NCBI GenBank assembly: GCA_023390215.1
Contig: JAEWDG010000118.1
Coordinates: 1-8,866, forward strand
DNA: 8,866 nt
Source of the DNA: Bacteroidota bacterium
GTDB lineage: Bacteria; Bacteroidota; Bacteroidia; Chitinophagales; Chitinophagaceae
Direction of reading: 5' to 3'
Position numbers and translations under genes: made by a program. The notes beneath the pieces are model-generated. The model did no database searches and had not been told where the DNA came from. It saw nothing but the letters and a program-made list of their open reading frames with translations. Shown here piece after piece: positions 1 through 7,082 of this stretch (positions are counted from its first letter, which is position 1; the number at the start of each line of letters is the position of its first letter).

Positions 1-21
1 GTCAACATTTAATCGAACCAT

Positions 22-50
22 AAAAAAAGTCCGGGCAAATACCCGGACTT
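22..50 (-). terminator. Intrinsic terminator of the T9SS cargo gene
   Basis: Read on the minus strand, a perfect 9-bp GC-rich stem (AAGTCCGGG pairing with CCCGGACTT) around a 6-nt loop is followed by seven T residues. It lies about 20 nt after the stop codon of the secreted protein gene, the expected place for a Rho-independent terminator. The 21 bases to its left show no recognisable feature. Confidence 0.9.
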
Positions 51-70
51 GAATAACAATTAAATTATGC

Positions 71-2059
71 TTATTGCTTTATTATTCTTAACACTGTATT
101 ATCCTGCAGTTTCAACAGGTATAAACCGGCGGGTAAGTCTGTTACATTTAACTTATACGGCAATGCATTGATATTTAATCTCCGCACAACAACACCCAAC
201 TCGTTCATGAGTACGGCGTTCGTGTTAAGCAAGTTCAGGTTATTGGTTTCAAGTGTGGCAACGCCCTGAACAGGTTGAGGGGAGATCCTCATGAAATAGA
301 ATGATTTTTTCAGTTTCACTATGTTTCTGTATTCGAAACTTCCGTCCTGATCAACCATTTTAAGCCGGTAATAATTATCTCCTTTTAATGGACTTTCATC
401 GGTATACCTGTATTGGAAGGAATTTGCCTCGTTCGCGATCAGGGTAGCAATATCAGACCAGCTACTTCCGCCGCTGCTTCGTTGCAATACATAATTTTTC
501 ATATTGCTTTGGTCCGCAACTTTCCAGTCGAGCCTGTTCGATTTTGTAAGACTTACCCCAGTAAATGATACCAGCTTAACAGGTATGATACCATGTGTTC
601 TCAGGTTAATTCTTAAAACAAAAGTTTGTTCAAACGCCTGACCAAATGTTTCAACATTGGTCCAGGTACCACCCGGTATCGAAGGCCAGTTCACCCAAAC
701 AGTTCCAGGGGTAAATATATTGTCTGTTGTAGCCAAAGCAAGTGTCGAATCAAATTCCACTGCTGTTACAACATATCTGCCTGGATCCAGCGTAACACTT
801 CCTCCGTAAATAGGCAGTACTTTACTAAAGGCATCGTTATTTTCATATAACAATGTATCCGTGGAAGCTAATATTGTGGTAGGATTACCTTGCGCGTCAG
901 TATTCCAAACCACGCATGCATATTTACGCCCTGTGTAACCTTGTGTATATGCTGCAGAAATCGAGGTGAGATCAACCAAAGTATTTATTGAGAAGGATTG
1001 CCCCAGGTAACCCACTTCTCCAGCTCCGATACCCAGCGAACCGGTAAAATTATTATCATCCCGGGCCATTGTGGTGTCAGTCAGAATGAAACTTTTTGTC
1101 AACGTATCATTCACAGGGTTTTGTTCGGTCTGGGTCATTTGTGGGTAATACTTAACTGTGTATGTTCCCTGCTCGGTTGGCGTAAACGTTCCGCAGTTAA
1201 ATGAAGCCTGCGCTGATGAAGGTAAACTTGCTACCGGAGTGCCGGTAGTAACCTGAACCGGTGTTGGATTACCGTCCTGATATACTGCAGCAACGAGGTT
1301 CGCATTGGTTAGGGTTACGCCTCCGACATTTGTAACTGCGCCCCACAGCTCAAAAACCGGTGATTGGGTTTGTGAATATTGCGTGTATTCGTAAGGAGCA
1401 CCAAACGTTACAGATGCGTCAACCTGGCCTAAGCCTTCAACAAGAACATCATCAATCAGCAGAAGAAATTTATCGTTTGAATTATTTCTGAAACCAATAT
1501 AAACAGTTTGACCACGGTACGCAGGTCCAAGAACTACAGTGTGCGGAGTCCAGCTTGCGCTTTCAGCAGTCGTGGAGAAAATCACCGTAGAAGAGGAAAC
1601 CATGTTTCCCAAACTTCCTGTACCACCTGTGGGCGGAACCGTCATGATTCTCACTTCGTAACCATCTCTGAAATCCACATCATATGCAATGGCATTCCAT
1701 GATACCCTGCTGTCAACATCCGCAGGGAGCGCGATGCCGGGGGTCCACATCCAATCATCAGCTGCACCGGCTGGCGAATACCATGAAGTTGAGAAAGCGG
1801 CACTATCCGCCACGTTGTATGCGAAATCTTCTCTGCGTTCCCAGGCTTCATTAACATAAGAAACAGCACCTGCTGGCGTTCTGTTATCTACATTTCTTAA
1901 AAACCATCCTGTAGGAAAGCTATATGTACCTGGCCCTCCGGCTGTGCTTCCGGGCACACCATCAAAATCTTCACTAAATAATACCTGCGCTGAAAGCGTT
2001 GCAGGAAGAAACAGAGCCAGAAAAACAGCAGATAAGGTGATAAGTAATTTTTGCTTCAT
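71..2059 (-). CDS. Secreted multidomain protein with choice-of-anchor J domain and T9SS type A sorting domain
   Basis: This 662-residue protein is probably exported by Sec and then carried over the outer membrane by the type IX secretion system, ending up on the cell surface or outside. Residues 1-24 form a signal peptide (Lys-rich start, hydrophobic core, cleavage after LSA). Residues 25 to about 209 resemble the choice-of-anchor J / cleaved-adhesin beta-sandwich, with FSEDFDG near the start, DDWMWTPGI at 101-109 and FLLLIDDV at 198-205. Residues 213-325 look like a CARDB/Ig-like domain, and 330-490 form a beta-rich stretch I cannot name. KLVSFTG at 495-501 and NRLDWKV at 508-514 mark the fibronectin-like domain usually next to the sorting signal. 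Residues 587-662 are the sorting domain (ISPQP near 592, LPAGLYLLKL at 642-651, ending in IIKQ). No catalytic motif is visible, so adhesion or carbohydrate binding is only a guess. It stands alone, with its own terminator. Confidence 0.88.
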   Translation of the reverse strand: MKQKLLITLSAVFLALFLPATLSAQVLFSEDFDGVPGSTAGGPGTYSFPTGWFLRNVDNRTPAGAVSYVNEAWERREDFAYNVADSAAFSTSWYSPAGAADDWMWTPGIALPADVDSRVSWNAIAYDVDFRDGYEVRIMTVPPTGGTGSLGNMVSSSTVIFSTTAESASWTPHTVVLGPAYRGQTVYIGFRNNSNDKFLLLIDDVLVEGLGQVDASVTFGAPYEYTQYSQTQSPVFELWGAVTNVGGVTLTNANLVAAVYQDGNPTPVQVTTGTPVASLPSSAQASFNCGTFTPTEQGTYTVKYYPQMTQTEQNPVNDTLTKSFILTDTTMARDDNNFTGSLGIGAGEVGYLGQSFSINTLVDLTSISAAYTQGYTGRKYACVVWNTDAQGNPTTILASTDTLLYENNDAFSKVLPIYGGSVTLDPGRYVVTAVEFDSTLALATTDNIFTPGTVWVNWPSIPGGTWTNVETFGQAFEQTFVLRINLRTHGIIPVKLVSFTGVSLTKSNRLDWKVADQSNMKNYVLQRSSGGSSWSDIATLIANEANSFQYRYTDESPLKGDNYYRLKMVDQDGSFEYRNIVKLKKSFYFMRISPQPVQGVATLETNNLNLLNTNAVLMNELGVVVRRLNINALPYKLNVTDLPAGLYLLKLQDNTVLRIIKQ

Positions 2060-2089
2060 ACTGACGTTGGTTTGATCGTTAATTGATAC

Positions 2090-2097
2090 CTAAGATA
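2090..2097 (-). promoter_or_regulatory. Weak candidate -7 box for the T9SS cargo gene
   Basis: On the minus strand TATCTTAG matches the Bacteroidota -7 consensus TAnnTTTG at five of its six fixed positions and would give a leader of roughly 20-25 nt. No TTG lies at a suitable distance upstream, so this is a weak candidate. Confidence 0.25.
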
Positions 2098-2357
2098 AAA
2101 TATTTGGGAAAGTTATAGCTTTTAAATGTATATACGGTGATTATCAGCAATTGATCCGTAAAAATCCGCACAAATACATTCAAAAATGAAAATGTCTTTC
2201 AGTGTTCCATGATTTTTTTTCGACAAAACTGAAACGCTTGTAAACGAAATCTTTTTGACTGCAAGATTAGATTTTATGGTTGAGCTTATCAGCACACAAA
2301 ACGCTGCTTAGGAATTTCAAAGCATTATTTTTTTCGGAAAAATATTTCTGATAAATG

Positions 2358-2383
2358 AAAAATCGACCGGCAAATGCCGATCG
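2358..2383 (-). terminator. Intrinsic terminator after tRNA-Gln(TTG)
   Basis: On the minus strand an 8-bp stem (CGATCGGC with GCCGGTCG, including one G-U pair) closes an ATTT loop and is followed by A and five T residues. It starts six nt after the tRNA discriminator base, so it should end the tRNA transcript. Confidence 0.85.
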
Positions 2384-2388
2384 TTTTG

Positions 2389-2459
2389 TTGGGTTACCTG
2401 GATTCGAACCAAGACAGACAGAATCAAAATCTGTAGTGCTACCATTACACCATAACCCA
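2389..2459 (-). tRNA. tRNA-Gln, anticodon TTG
   Basis: The minus strand folds into a complete cloverleaf of 71 nt. It has acceptor arms TGGGTTA and TAACCCA, a D-stem GTGT/AGCAC region with the GG pair in the loop, an anticodon stem ACAGA/TCTGT around loop TTTTGAT (anticodon TTG, reading CAA and probably CAG), and a T-arm CTTGG-TTCGAAT-CCAGG. The U1-A72 closing pair fits glutamine tRNAs. The discriminator is A, and the following bases are CAA, so the 3' CCA is not encoded. It differs from the neighbouring tRNA-Gln at only a few positions, which suggests an old duplication. Confidence 0.96.
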
Positions 2460-2476
2460 GTTCCTTTTTGGGAGTG

Positions 2477-2508
2477 CAAAAATAAGGGCCATCCTAAATG
2501 CACCCAAA
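2477..2508 (-). promoter_or_regulatory. Promoter of tRNA-Gln(TTG), Bacteroidota type
   Basis: On the minus strand TTTG (2508-2505), a 20-nt spacer and TATTTTTG (2484-2477) fully match the -33/-7 pattern TTTG...TAnnTTTG of the primary Bacteroidota sigma factor. Transcription would start near 2470, about 10 nt before the mature tRNA. A promoter here means the second tRNA need not depend on read-through from the first. Confidence 0.7.
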
Positions 2509-2529
2509 TGTTTTTAAGGCTAAAACACG

Positions 2530-2552
2530 AAAAAAGGGCTGAAGTTCAGCCC
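2530..2552 (-). terminator. Intrinsic terminator after tRNA-Gln(CTG)
   Basis: On the minus strand GGGCTGAA and TTCAGCCC form an inverted repeat with a single central base; about seven pairs with a three-base loop are realistic. Six T residues follow. The stem starts two nt after the encoded CCA end of the tRNA, so termination would occur between the two tRNA genes. Confidence 0.85.
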
Positions 2553-2554
2553 CT

Positions 2555-2628
2555 TGGTTGGGTCACTAGGTTTCGAACCCAGACAGACAGAATCAGAATC
2601 TGTAGTGCTACCGTTACACCATGACCCA
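2555..2628 (-). tRNA. tRNA-Gln, anticodon CTG, with encoded CCA
   Basis: The minus strand folds into a full cloverleaf: acceptor arms TGGGTCA and TGACCCA, D-arm GTGTAACGGTAGCAC, anticodon stem ACAGA/TCTGT around loop TTCTGAT (anticodon CTG, reading CAG), and T-arm CTGGG-TTCGAAA-CCTAG with one G-U pair. The discriminator A at 2558 is followed by CCA at 2557-2555, so here the 3' end is encoded, unlike in the TTG neighbour; the coordinates include CCA. It lies 38 nt downstream of the cphA stop codon in the same direction. Confidence 0.96.
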
Positions 2629-2639
2629 TTAGCGGACGG

Positions 2640-2670
2640 CAAATTTACAAATCATCCGTTTATTTTTCAA
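2640..2670 (-). promoter_or_regulatory. Promoter of tRNA-Gln(CTG) overlapping the cphA stop codon
   Basis: On the minus strand TTG (2670-2668), a 20-nt spacer and TAAATTTG (2647-2640) match the Bacteroidota TTG...TAnnTTTG pattern. The -33 TTG shares bases with the TGA stop codon of cphA (2669-2667). Transcription would start near 2633, about five nt before the mature tRNA. Confidence 0.7.
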
Positions 2671-5315
2671 GCGTTTTTTAGCAATTCAGGCAGTTCTTCA
2701 GCATCTTCTTTCTCTTTGAGTGATTTGATCAGGTCCAAAGCCTCTGCCACTACATCCGCCATAATAGTAATAATGGAACCGGACCTGGCATTTTCATAGG
2801 CATGCATGATTGCCTGCTTTTCATTGTAAATAATCGTGAGCGGAATTTCCAGGGGCTGTGTTTCTTTGATCCCCTCCAGAAGAAGATTCACAATCTCTTC
2901 CGCGGTTCTTCCCCTCAGATGTTTATCCTGTCTTATTATGATCTCATCGAAATATCTTCCGGAGATCCTACCCAACTCGCGAATATCATCATCCCTCCGG
3001 TCGCCGGTACCACTAATGATACCGACCCTTGGCGTTCCGTCAAGTTTCGTCACAAAATCACAAAGCAGTTCGAGGCCCGCGGGATTATGGGCAAAGTCGA
3101 CCAGGAATTTAAAATTCCGGAACTGGAACAGGTTTAAACGTCCGGGCGTTTGTGTAGGCGAAGGAATGAATGTCTGTAATGCCAAACGAATGTCATCTAT
3201 AGAAATATTCCTCCAGAAATATGTGCTCAACACAGCAGGTAAACAATTCATCACATTGTGCAGTGCTTTTCCTGCGAAAGTGATGGGAACTTCGGCAACT
3301 TTTATCTCCCTTATTTTCCAGGTACCTTTCATAATGGTGATATAACCATTCTCGAATACCGCTGCATATCCACCTTTCTTACAATGTTCGATAATACGCG
3401 GATTTTGCTCATCCATACTGAACAGCGCAACGTGACAACTCAGATCTTTCTGCATCTCAAATACAAGATCATCGTCTGCATTTAAGATCGCGTATCCTGT
3501 TTTTTTCACTGTTTGCGGAACGACAGATTTCACTTTGGCCATCTGCTCCATAGAATCTATTCCACCCAACCCAATATGGTCTGCACTGATATTCGTGACA
3601 ATGGCCACATCACAGGTGCGGAAGGCCAATCCATTTTTTAGAATACCCCCGCGTGCACATTCAAGCACAGCAAAATCAACGGTTGGATCTTTCAGTACGA
3701 ACTGCGAAGAAACAGGCCCTGTACAGTCGCCCTTCATCATCAACTGGCTCTGAATATATACGCCATCGCTGGTAGTGTAACCCACTTTATAACCTGCTGT
3801 CTTCACAATATGCGCAGTTATCCGGGTGGTGGTTGTTTTCCCGTTTGTTCCCGTGATCGTGATGATGGGAATGGTGCCTTCATGCCCTCTCGGAAAAAGC
3901 ATATCCACTACAGGTTCCGCTACATTTCTCGGAAGACCTTCTGAAGGATCTATATGCATGCGGAAGCCCGGAGCCGCATTCACTTCCAGTACGGCTCCCC
4001 CGTTTTCCATAATAGGCGCATGCAGGTCCTGCGCCATGATGTCAATACCACAGATATCCAGTCCAATGATTTTTGCGATCCGCTCGCACATTACAATATT
4101 GGCCGGATGTACTTCATCGGTAACATCCGTACTTGTACCGCCCGTTGAAAGATTCGCAGTAGGTTTCAATAAAACCAATTCGTCTTTTGCCGGAATGGTT
4201 TCGAGGGTATATCCTTTATCGTCCAGCATCTTCTGTGTGAATTGATCGATGGTGATCTGGGTCAATACTTTTTCATGACCGTATCCCCTTCTCGGATCCA
4301 TGTTGGTAATGTCGATCAGTTCCCTGATGTTCGTTCTCCCGTCTCCGGTAACGGCAGCGGGTGTACGAAGTGCCGCACAAATGAATTTATAATTGATCAC
4401 CAGCACCCGGAAATCAAAACCTGTAATGAACTTTTCGATGATCACACTCCTGCCGTATTGTTTGGCCGCAGCAAATGCCACCAGCGCCTGTTCCCAGTTA
4501 ACAATATTCGTCGTATTGCCTTTTCCGTGATTGCCATCAATGGGTTTGATCACCACAGGATAACCGATACGGTTAATTGCAGCCTGCAGACCCTCCTCTG
4601 TTCGTACTACGTCTCCCTTGGGTACAGGAATTTCAGCGGCTTCCAGGAGGTTTTTGGTTTCTTCTTTATCGCAGGCGATATCCACCGCAATATTACTGGT
4701 GGTGCTGGCAATGGTTGCGCGTATTCTTTTTTGATGTACGCCATAGCCTAACTGTACGAGCGAATGTTTGTTCAGGCGTATATATGGAATACCTCTTCGT
4801 GCAGCTTCTTCTACGATACATCCTGTACTGGGTCCCAGCCGTGTTTCCTCTCTGATCTCTCTCAACCGTTGTATGTCATCATTCAAAACATAATCCTCTC
4901 CCTTTATTAGGGCCTCGACCATGGCAAATGCAGCTTTGCCCGCATACACACCTGCGTCTTCCTCCATATAACTGAACACCACATAGTATTCACCATGATT
5001 GCCGGTTCCCCGTGTCCGGCCAAAACCCGTATCCATACCTGCCAGGGTCTGCATTTCCAGCGCAACATGTTCTATGATATGGCCCATCCAGGTACCTTCA
5101 TCCACGCGTTCGAAAAAACCGCCTGGCTTTCCCACGCTGCACCTGTGTTCATACAGGCTCGGCATAACTTTTTCCAACCTCTCACGAAACCCGGGAATTT
5201 TATCTGAAGGTATTTCCTCCATCTCTTCCAGGTCAATTTTCATCTGTATCAATCTGATCCGGTTCACACTCCAGTAATTGGGGCCCCGTAGTATCTTGGT
5301 CTCAAGAATCTTCAT
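2667..5315 (-). CDS. cphA: Cyanophycin synthetase, CphA1 type
   Basis: This cytoplasmic enzyme makes cyanophycin, an Asp backbone with Arg side chains, using two ATP-dependent ligation sites. From the start at 5315 it has 882 residues, close to the family's usual 870-900. The N-domain begins with KILRGPNYWSV (residues 7-17) and holds HIIEH at 79-83. The ATP-grasp domain has ASTTSN at 203-208, the Gly-rich loop GNHGKGNT at 261-268 and EVNAAPGFRMH at 444-454. The Mur-ligase-like domain has the P-loop GTNGKTTTT at 489-497, TNISADHIG at 574-582, DFAHNPAG at 740-747 and GTGDRRDDD at 769-777. Both ATP sites look intact, which points to CphA1 rather than a degenerate CphA2. The frame stays open to an ATG at 5444, but those 43 extra codons overlap pafA and precede the conserved family start, so 5315 is preferred. 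It follows pafA after a 92-bp gap. No cyanophycinase gene lies in the window. Confidence 0.95.
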   Translation of the reverse strand: MKILETKILRGPNYWSVNRIRLIQMKIDLEEMEEIPSDKIPGFRERLEKVMPSLYEHRCSVGKPGGFFERVDEGTWMGHIIEHVALEMQTLAGMDTGFGRTRGTGNHGEYYVVFSYMEEDAGVYAGKAAFAMVEALIKGEDYVLNDDIQRLREIREETRLGPSTGCIVEEAARRGIPYIRLNKHSLVQLGYGVHQKRIRATIASTTSNIAVDIACDKEETKNLLEAAEIPVPKGDVVRTEEGLQAAINRIGYPVVIKPIDGNHGKGNTTNIVNWEQALVAFAAAKQYGRSVIIEKFITGFDFRVLVINYKFICAALRTPAAVTGDGRTNIRELIDITNMDPRRGYGHEKVLTQITIDQFTQKMLDDKGYTLETIPAKDELVLLKPTANLSTGGTSTDVTDEVHPANIVMCERIAKIIGLDICGIDIMAQDLHAPIMENGGAVLEVNAAPGFRMHIDPSEGLPRNVAEPVVDMLFPRGHEGTIPIITITGTNGKTTTTRITAHIVKTAGYKVGYTTSDGVYIQSQLMMKGDCTGPVSSQFVLKDPTVDFAVLECARGGILKNGLAFRTCDVAIVTNISADHIGLGGIDSMEQMAKVKSVVPQTVKKTGYAILNADDDLVFEMQKDLSCHVALFSMDEQNPRIIEHCKKGGYAAVFENGYITIMKGTWKIREIKVAEVPITFAGKALHNVMNCLPAVLSTYFWRNISIDDIRLALQTFIPSPTQTPGRLNLFQFRNFKFLVDFAHNPAGLELLCDFVTKLDGTPRVGIISGTGDRRDDDIRELGRISGRYFDEIIIRQDKHLRGRTAEEIVNLLLEGIKETQPLEIPLTIIYNEKQAIMHAYENARSGSIITIMADVVAEALDLIKSLKEKEDAEELPELLKNA

Positions 5316-5338
5316 ATATGCAGCCAGGTTATTTGTCA

Positions 5339-5368
5339 GGAAATTAAGGGAATCCCTGCTGTTTTCAA
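5339..5368 (-). promoter_or_regulatory. Possible internal promoter of cphA
   Basis: In the 92-bp pafA-cphA gap the minus strand has TTG (5368-5366), a 19-nt spacer and TAATTTCC (5346-5339). The -33 part and spacing fit the Bacteroidota pattern, but the -7 box matches only four of its six fixed positions. It would give a leader of about 20 nt before the ATG at 5315. The gap also holds short inverted repeats (AGGGAATCCCT, GGGATCCC) of unknown meaning. Confidence 0.3.
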
Positions 5369-5407
5369 AATCAAAACCCGGGATCCCAGCCAACGTTGTA
5401 AAATCAA

Positions 5408-7039
5408 CTATTTCAATACTTCTTCGATCACATGACCCACACACCCATTCGGCATTTGAATATGCAGCATAGCGGCCAGGGTAGCAGCGATATCAGTCAT
5501 ATACGTTTTGCGGTGTAAACTTCCCGGTTTAACCTTCCAGCCATACCATATAAGTGGAATATGCGCATCATAAGGATTCCAGGCTCCATGCGTAGTGCCT
5601 TTGGAACCGCCATTAAAATAATTCGGTTTAAGTATGATTTGTATATCGCCTGATCTCGATGGATTGTAACTATTACGGATAACAGAAGCGATGGGCTCAG
5701 GCATTGTGTAATTTGCTAATTTCTTCAATGGAAAAGCAAAAGCTACCTCGGGTCTTTCCAATAATTTGTCTGAAATGAATGCTTCAACGGAATCCCGGTT
5801 CAAATGTTTTGCTTCAATGAAATCCCCGCGCAGATAGAACTGATGGTTTTCATCATTAAAAACGATGTTACTGATACCGTACTGCCGCAAACAAACCGCA
5901 TTGATCTCACTGAGCATTGCTGCTTCGTTAGCCAAACCCGCAGGAATATTATGTGCGCGGTTGAAAGCAGGCACTTGCGCCACTCCGTGGTCGGCAGATA
6001 GAAACAAAAGATATTGTCCTTTGCCGACCGCAGAATCAAGGTAGCTGAGAAATGAGGCAATATCACGGTCCAGCCTTATAAACGCATCTTCAGCTTCCAG
6101 GCTGTTAGGGCCGAATGTATGCCCGATATAATCCGTAGAAGAAATACTGAGTGCCAGCATATCCGTAGCCTTACCCCTTCCGAGCCGTTCTGATGCAATG
6201 GCCTGTTTCGCAAAATTGAACGTATGTGTCGCCCCATCAGGTGTAAATTTAAACGCGAGGTAACGGTTACTATCGGTTAGGGATATACGATGCGGAAAAA
6301 CCGGTTGCTGCTCTCCCGGAATATTTTCTTCAAATGGCATATCATCAACGGTTGATGCTTCGTATTTTGATGCGGGCAATAACAACTCCCAGGGCCTGGT
6401 CATCATCTTGTCAGCGGGATGTTGATCGTTTATATTTACCACCCAGGAGGGTAATTGATTCATATAGTAAGTGCTGCTGATCCAGTTGCCGGTTTTCTCA
6501 TCCATCCAGTAAGCTGCATCCGCAGAATGTCCTGCAGGTAAAATCGAAGCGCGGTCTTTCAATGAAATACCAATTATTTTTCCCCTGAAATTTTCTGCGA
6601 GATGAAGTTCGTCTCCAATCGTTGTGACCAGCATCCTGCGCGGGCTCATCAATCCGGAATTCGCCGGAGTACCCAATGGCTTTACCGTTGCATCATCGGT
6701 ACAATAAACAACTTTTTGTTCTGAACGCTCATACCAGTTATTCCCAATTATTCCATTGATTGCAGGAACGCTGCCGGAATATATGCAGGCGTGTCCCGCG
6801 GCTGTGTAGGTGGGTATAAAAGCAATCATGGTTTGCGCACAATTAAATCCTTCTTCCCTCAGCCTGTTGAAGCCTCCTGAACTATAAAGATCCTGGAAGC
6901 GGTATAAATAATCCCAGCGCATCTGATCAATCACCAGCCCCACGATAAGTTTTGGACGTTCAAATGTCTGTGCATGTATTCCTGATAGAAGTACAAAAAA
7001 GGAAAGCAGGTAAAAAAAACAATATTTAACAGCGTTCAT
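5408..7039 (-). CDS. pafA: PafA-type alkaline phosphatase (phosphomonoesterase)
   Basis: This 543-residue protein belongs to the alkaline phosphatase superfamily, nucleotide pyrophosphatase/phosphodiesterase-like branch, and closely matches PafA, which releases phosphate from phosphate monoesters with zinc ions. Residues 1-23 are a signal peptide (hydrophobic 7-19, cleavage after IHA), so it acts in the periplasm or at the cell surface. Visible active-site residues are D38 (VIDQMR), nucleophile T79 (PTYTAAGH), N100 (GIIGNN), K161 and R163 (SLKDR), D303 and H307 (STDYIGH), D350 and H351 (SADHG), and H484 (GTTHGAW). As I recall them, the catalytic residues of Elizabethkingia PafA are at the same or nearly the same numbers; the K/R pair argues for a monoesterase rather than a diesterase. 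It is first in a probable unit with cphA and diverges from the oxoamine synthase gene. Length and domain content are complete. Confidence 0.92.
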   Translation of the reverse strand: MNAVKYCFFYLLSFFVLLSGIHAQTFERPKLIVGLVIDQMRWDYLYRFQDLYSSGGFNRLREEGFNCAQTMIAFIPTYTAAGHACIYSGSVPAINGIIGNNWYERSEQKVVYCTDDATVKPLGTPANSGLMSPRRMLVTTIGDELHLAENFRGKIIGISLKDRASILPAGHSADAAYWMDEKTGNWISSTYYMNQLPSWVVNINDQHPADKMMTRPWELLLPASKYEASTVDDMPFEENIPGEQQPVFPHRISLTDSNRYLAFKFTPDGATHTFNFAKQAIASERLGRGKATDMLALSISSTDYIGHTFGPNSLEAEDAFIRLDRDIASFLSYLDSAVGKGQYLLFLSADHGVAQVPAFNRAHNIPAGLANEAAMLSEINAVCLRQYGISNIVFNDENHQFYLRGDFIEAKHLNRDSVEAFISDKLLERPEVAFAFPLKKLANYTMPEPIASVIRNSYNPSRSGDIQIILKPNYFNGGSKGTTHGAWNPYDAHIPLIWYGWKVKPGSLHRKTYMTDIAATLAAMLHIQMPNGCVGHVIEEVLK

Positions 7040-7046
7040 GATTTGT

Positions 7047-7054
7047 CAAAGTTA
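7047..7054 (-). promoter_or_regulatory. Candidate -7 box of pafA
   Basis: On the minus strand TAACTTTG is a perfect TAnnTTTG match ending seven nt before the pafA ATG. No good TTG lies 17-23 nt upstream, so the promoter may be weak or need an activator. A start at the usual distance would fall at or next to the ATG, giving a leaderless or nearly leaderless mRNA. Confidence 0.5.
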
Positions 7055-7082
7055 GCTGGCCTGCACGATCGCCATACAGCCC

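Larger units (their letters stand above)
2060..2388. other. AT-rich intergenic gap without a gene
   Basis: About 330 bp separate the secreted protein gene from the tRNA pair. The left end holds the presumed promoter of the secreted protein gene, and the right end holds the terminator of tRNA-Gln(TTG). In between are AT-rich sequence with homopolymer T and A runs and a loose inverted repeat (TTTCAGT at 2197-2203, ACTGAAA at 2228-2234, 24 nt apart) with no adjacent T-run fitting a terminator. I see no credible small gene; the open frames here are short and the longest runs into the tRNA. Confidence 0.6.

Noticed and set aside
626..1869. Short frames of 64-74 residues on both strands inside the T9SS gene
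   Set aside because: They overlap a complete, well-supported gene and have no start context or motif of their own.
2197..2234. Inverted repeat TTTCAGT...ACTGAAA in the gap, considered as a small RNA or terminator
   Set aside because: Arms of only seven AT-rich pairs with a 24-nt loop, and no T-run just after it on either strand in the right place; expected by chance in such sequence.
2267..2503. Minus-strand 78-residue frame
   Set aside because: It runs straight through tRNA-Gln(TTG) and its terminator, and shows no protein-like features.
2355..2640. tRNA pair considered as an attachment site or integration scar
   Set aside because: No integrase gene and no repeated tRNA 3' end beyond the paralogous tRNA itself; flanking genes are ordinary.
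2355..2799. Plus-strand frames of 89 and 81 residues containing similar GFEPRQTES.SVVLPLHH stretches
   Set aside because: They are translations of the antisense strand of the two tRNA-Gln genes; the similarity comes from the tRNA sequences, not from a protein repeat.
2836..4855. Several plus-strand open frames of 90-170 residues opposite cphA
   Set aside because: They are antisense shadows of a strongly conserved gene; their translations show no recognisable domain and no promoter pattern was found before them.
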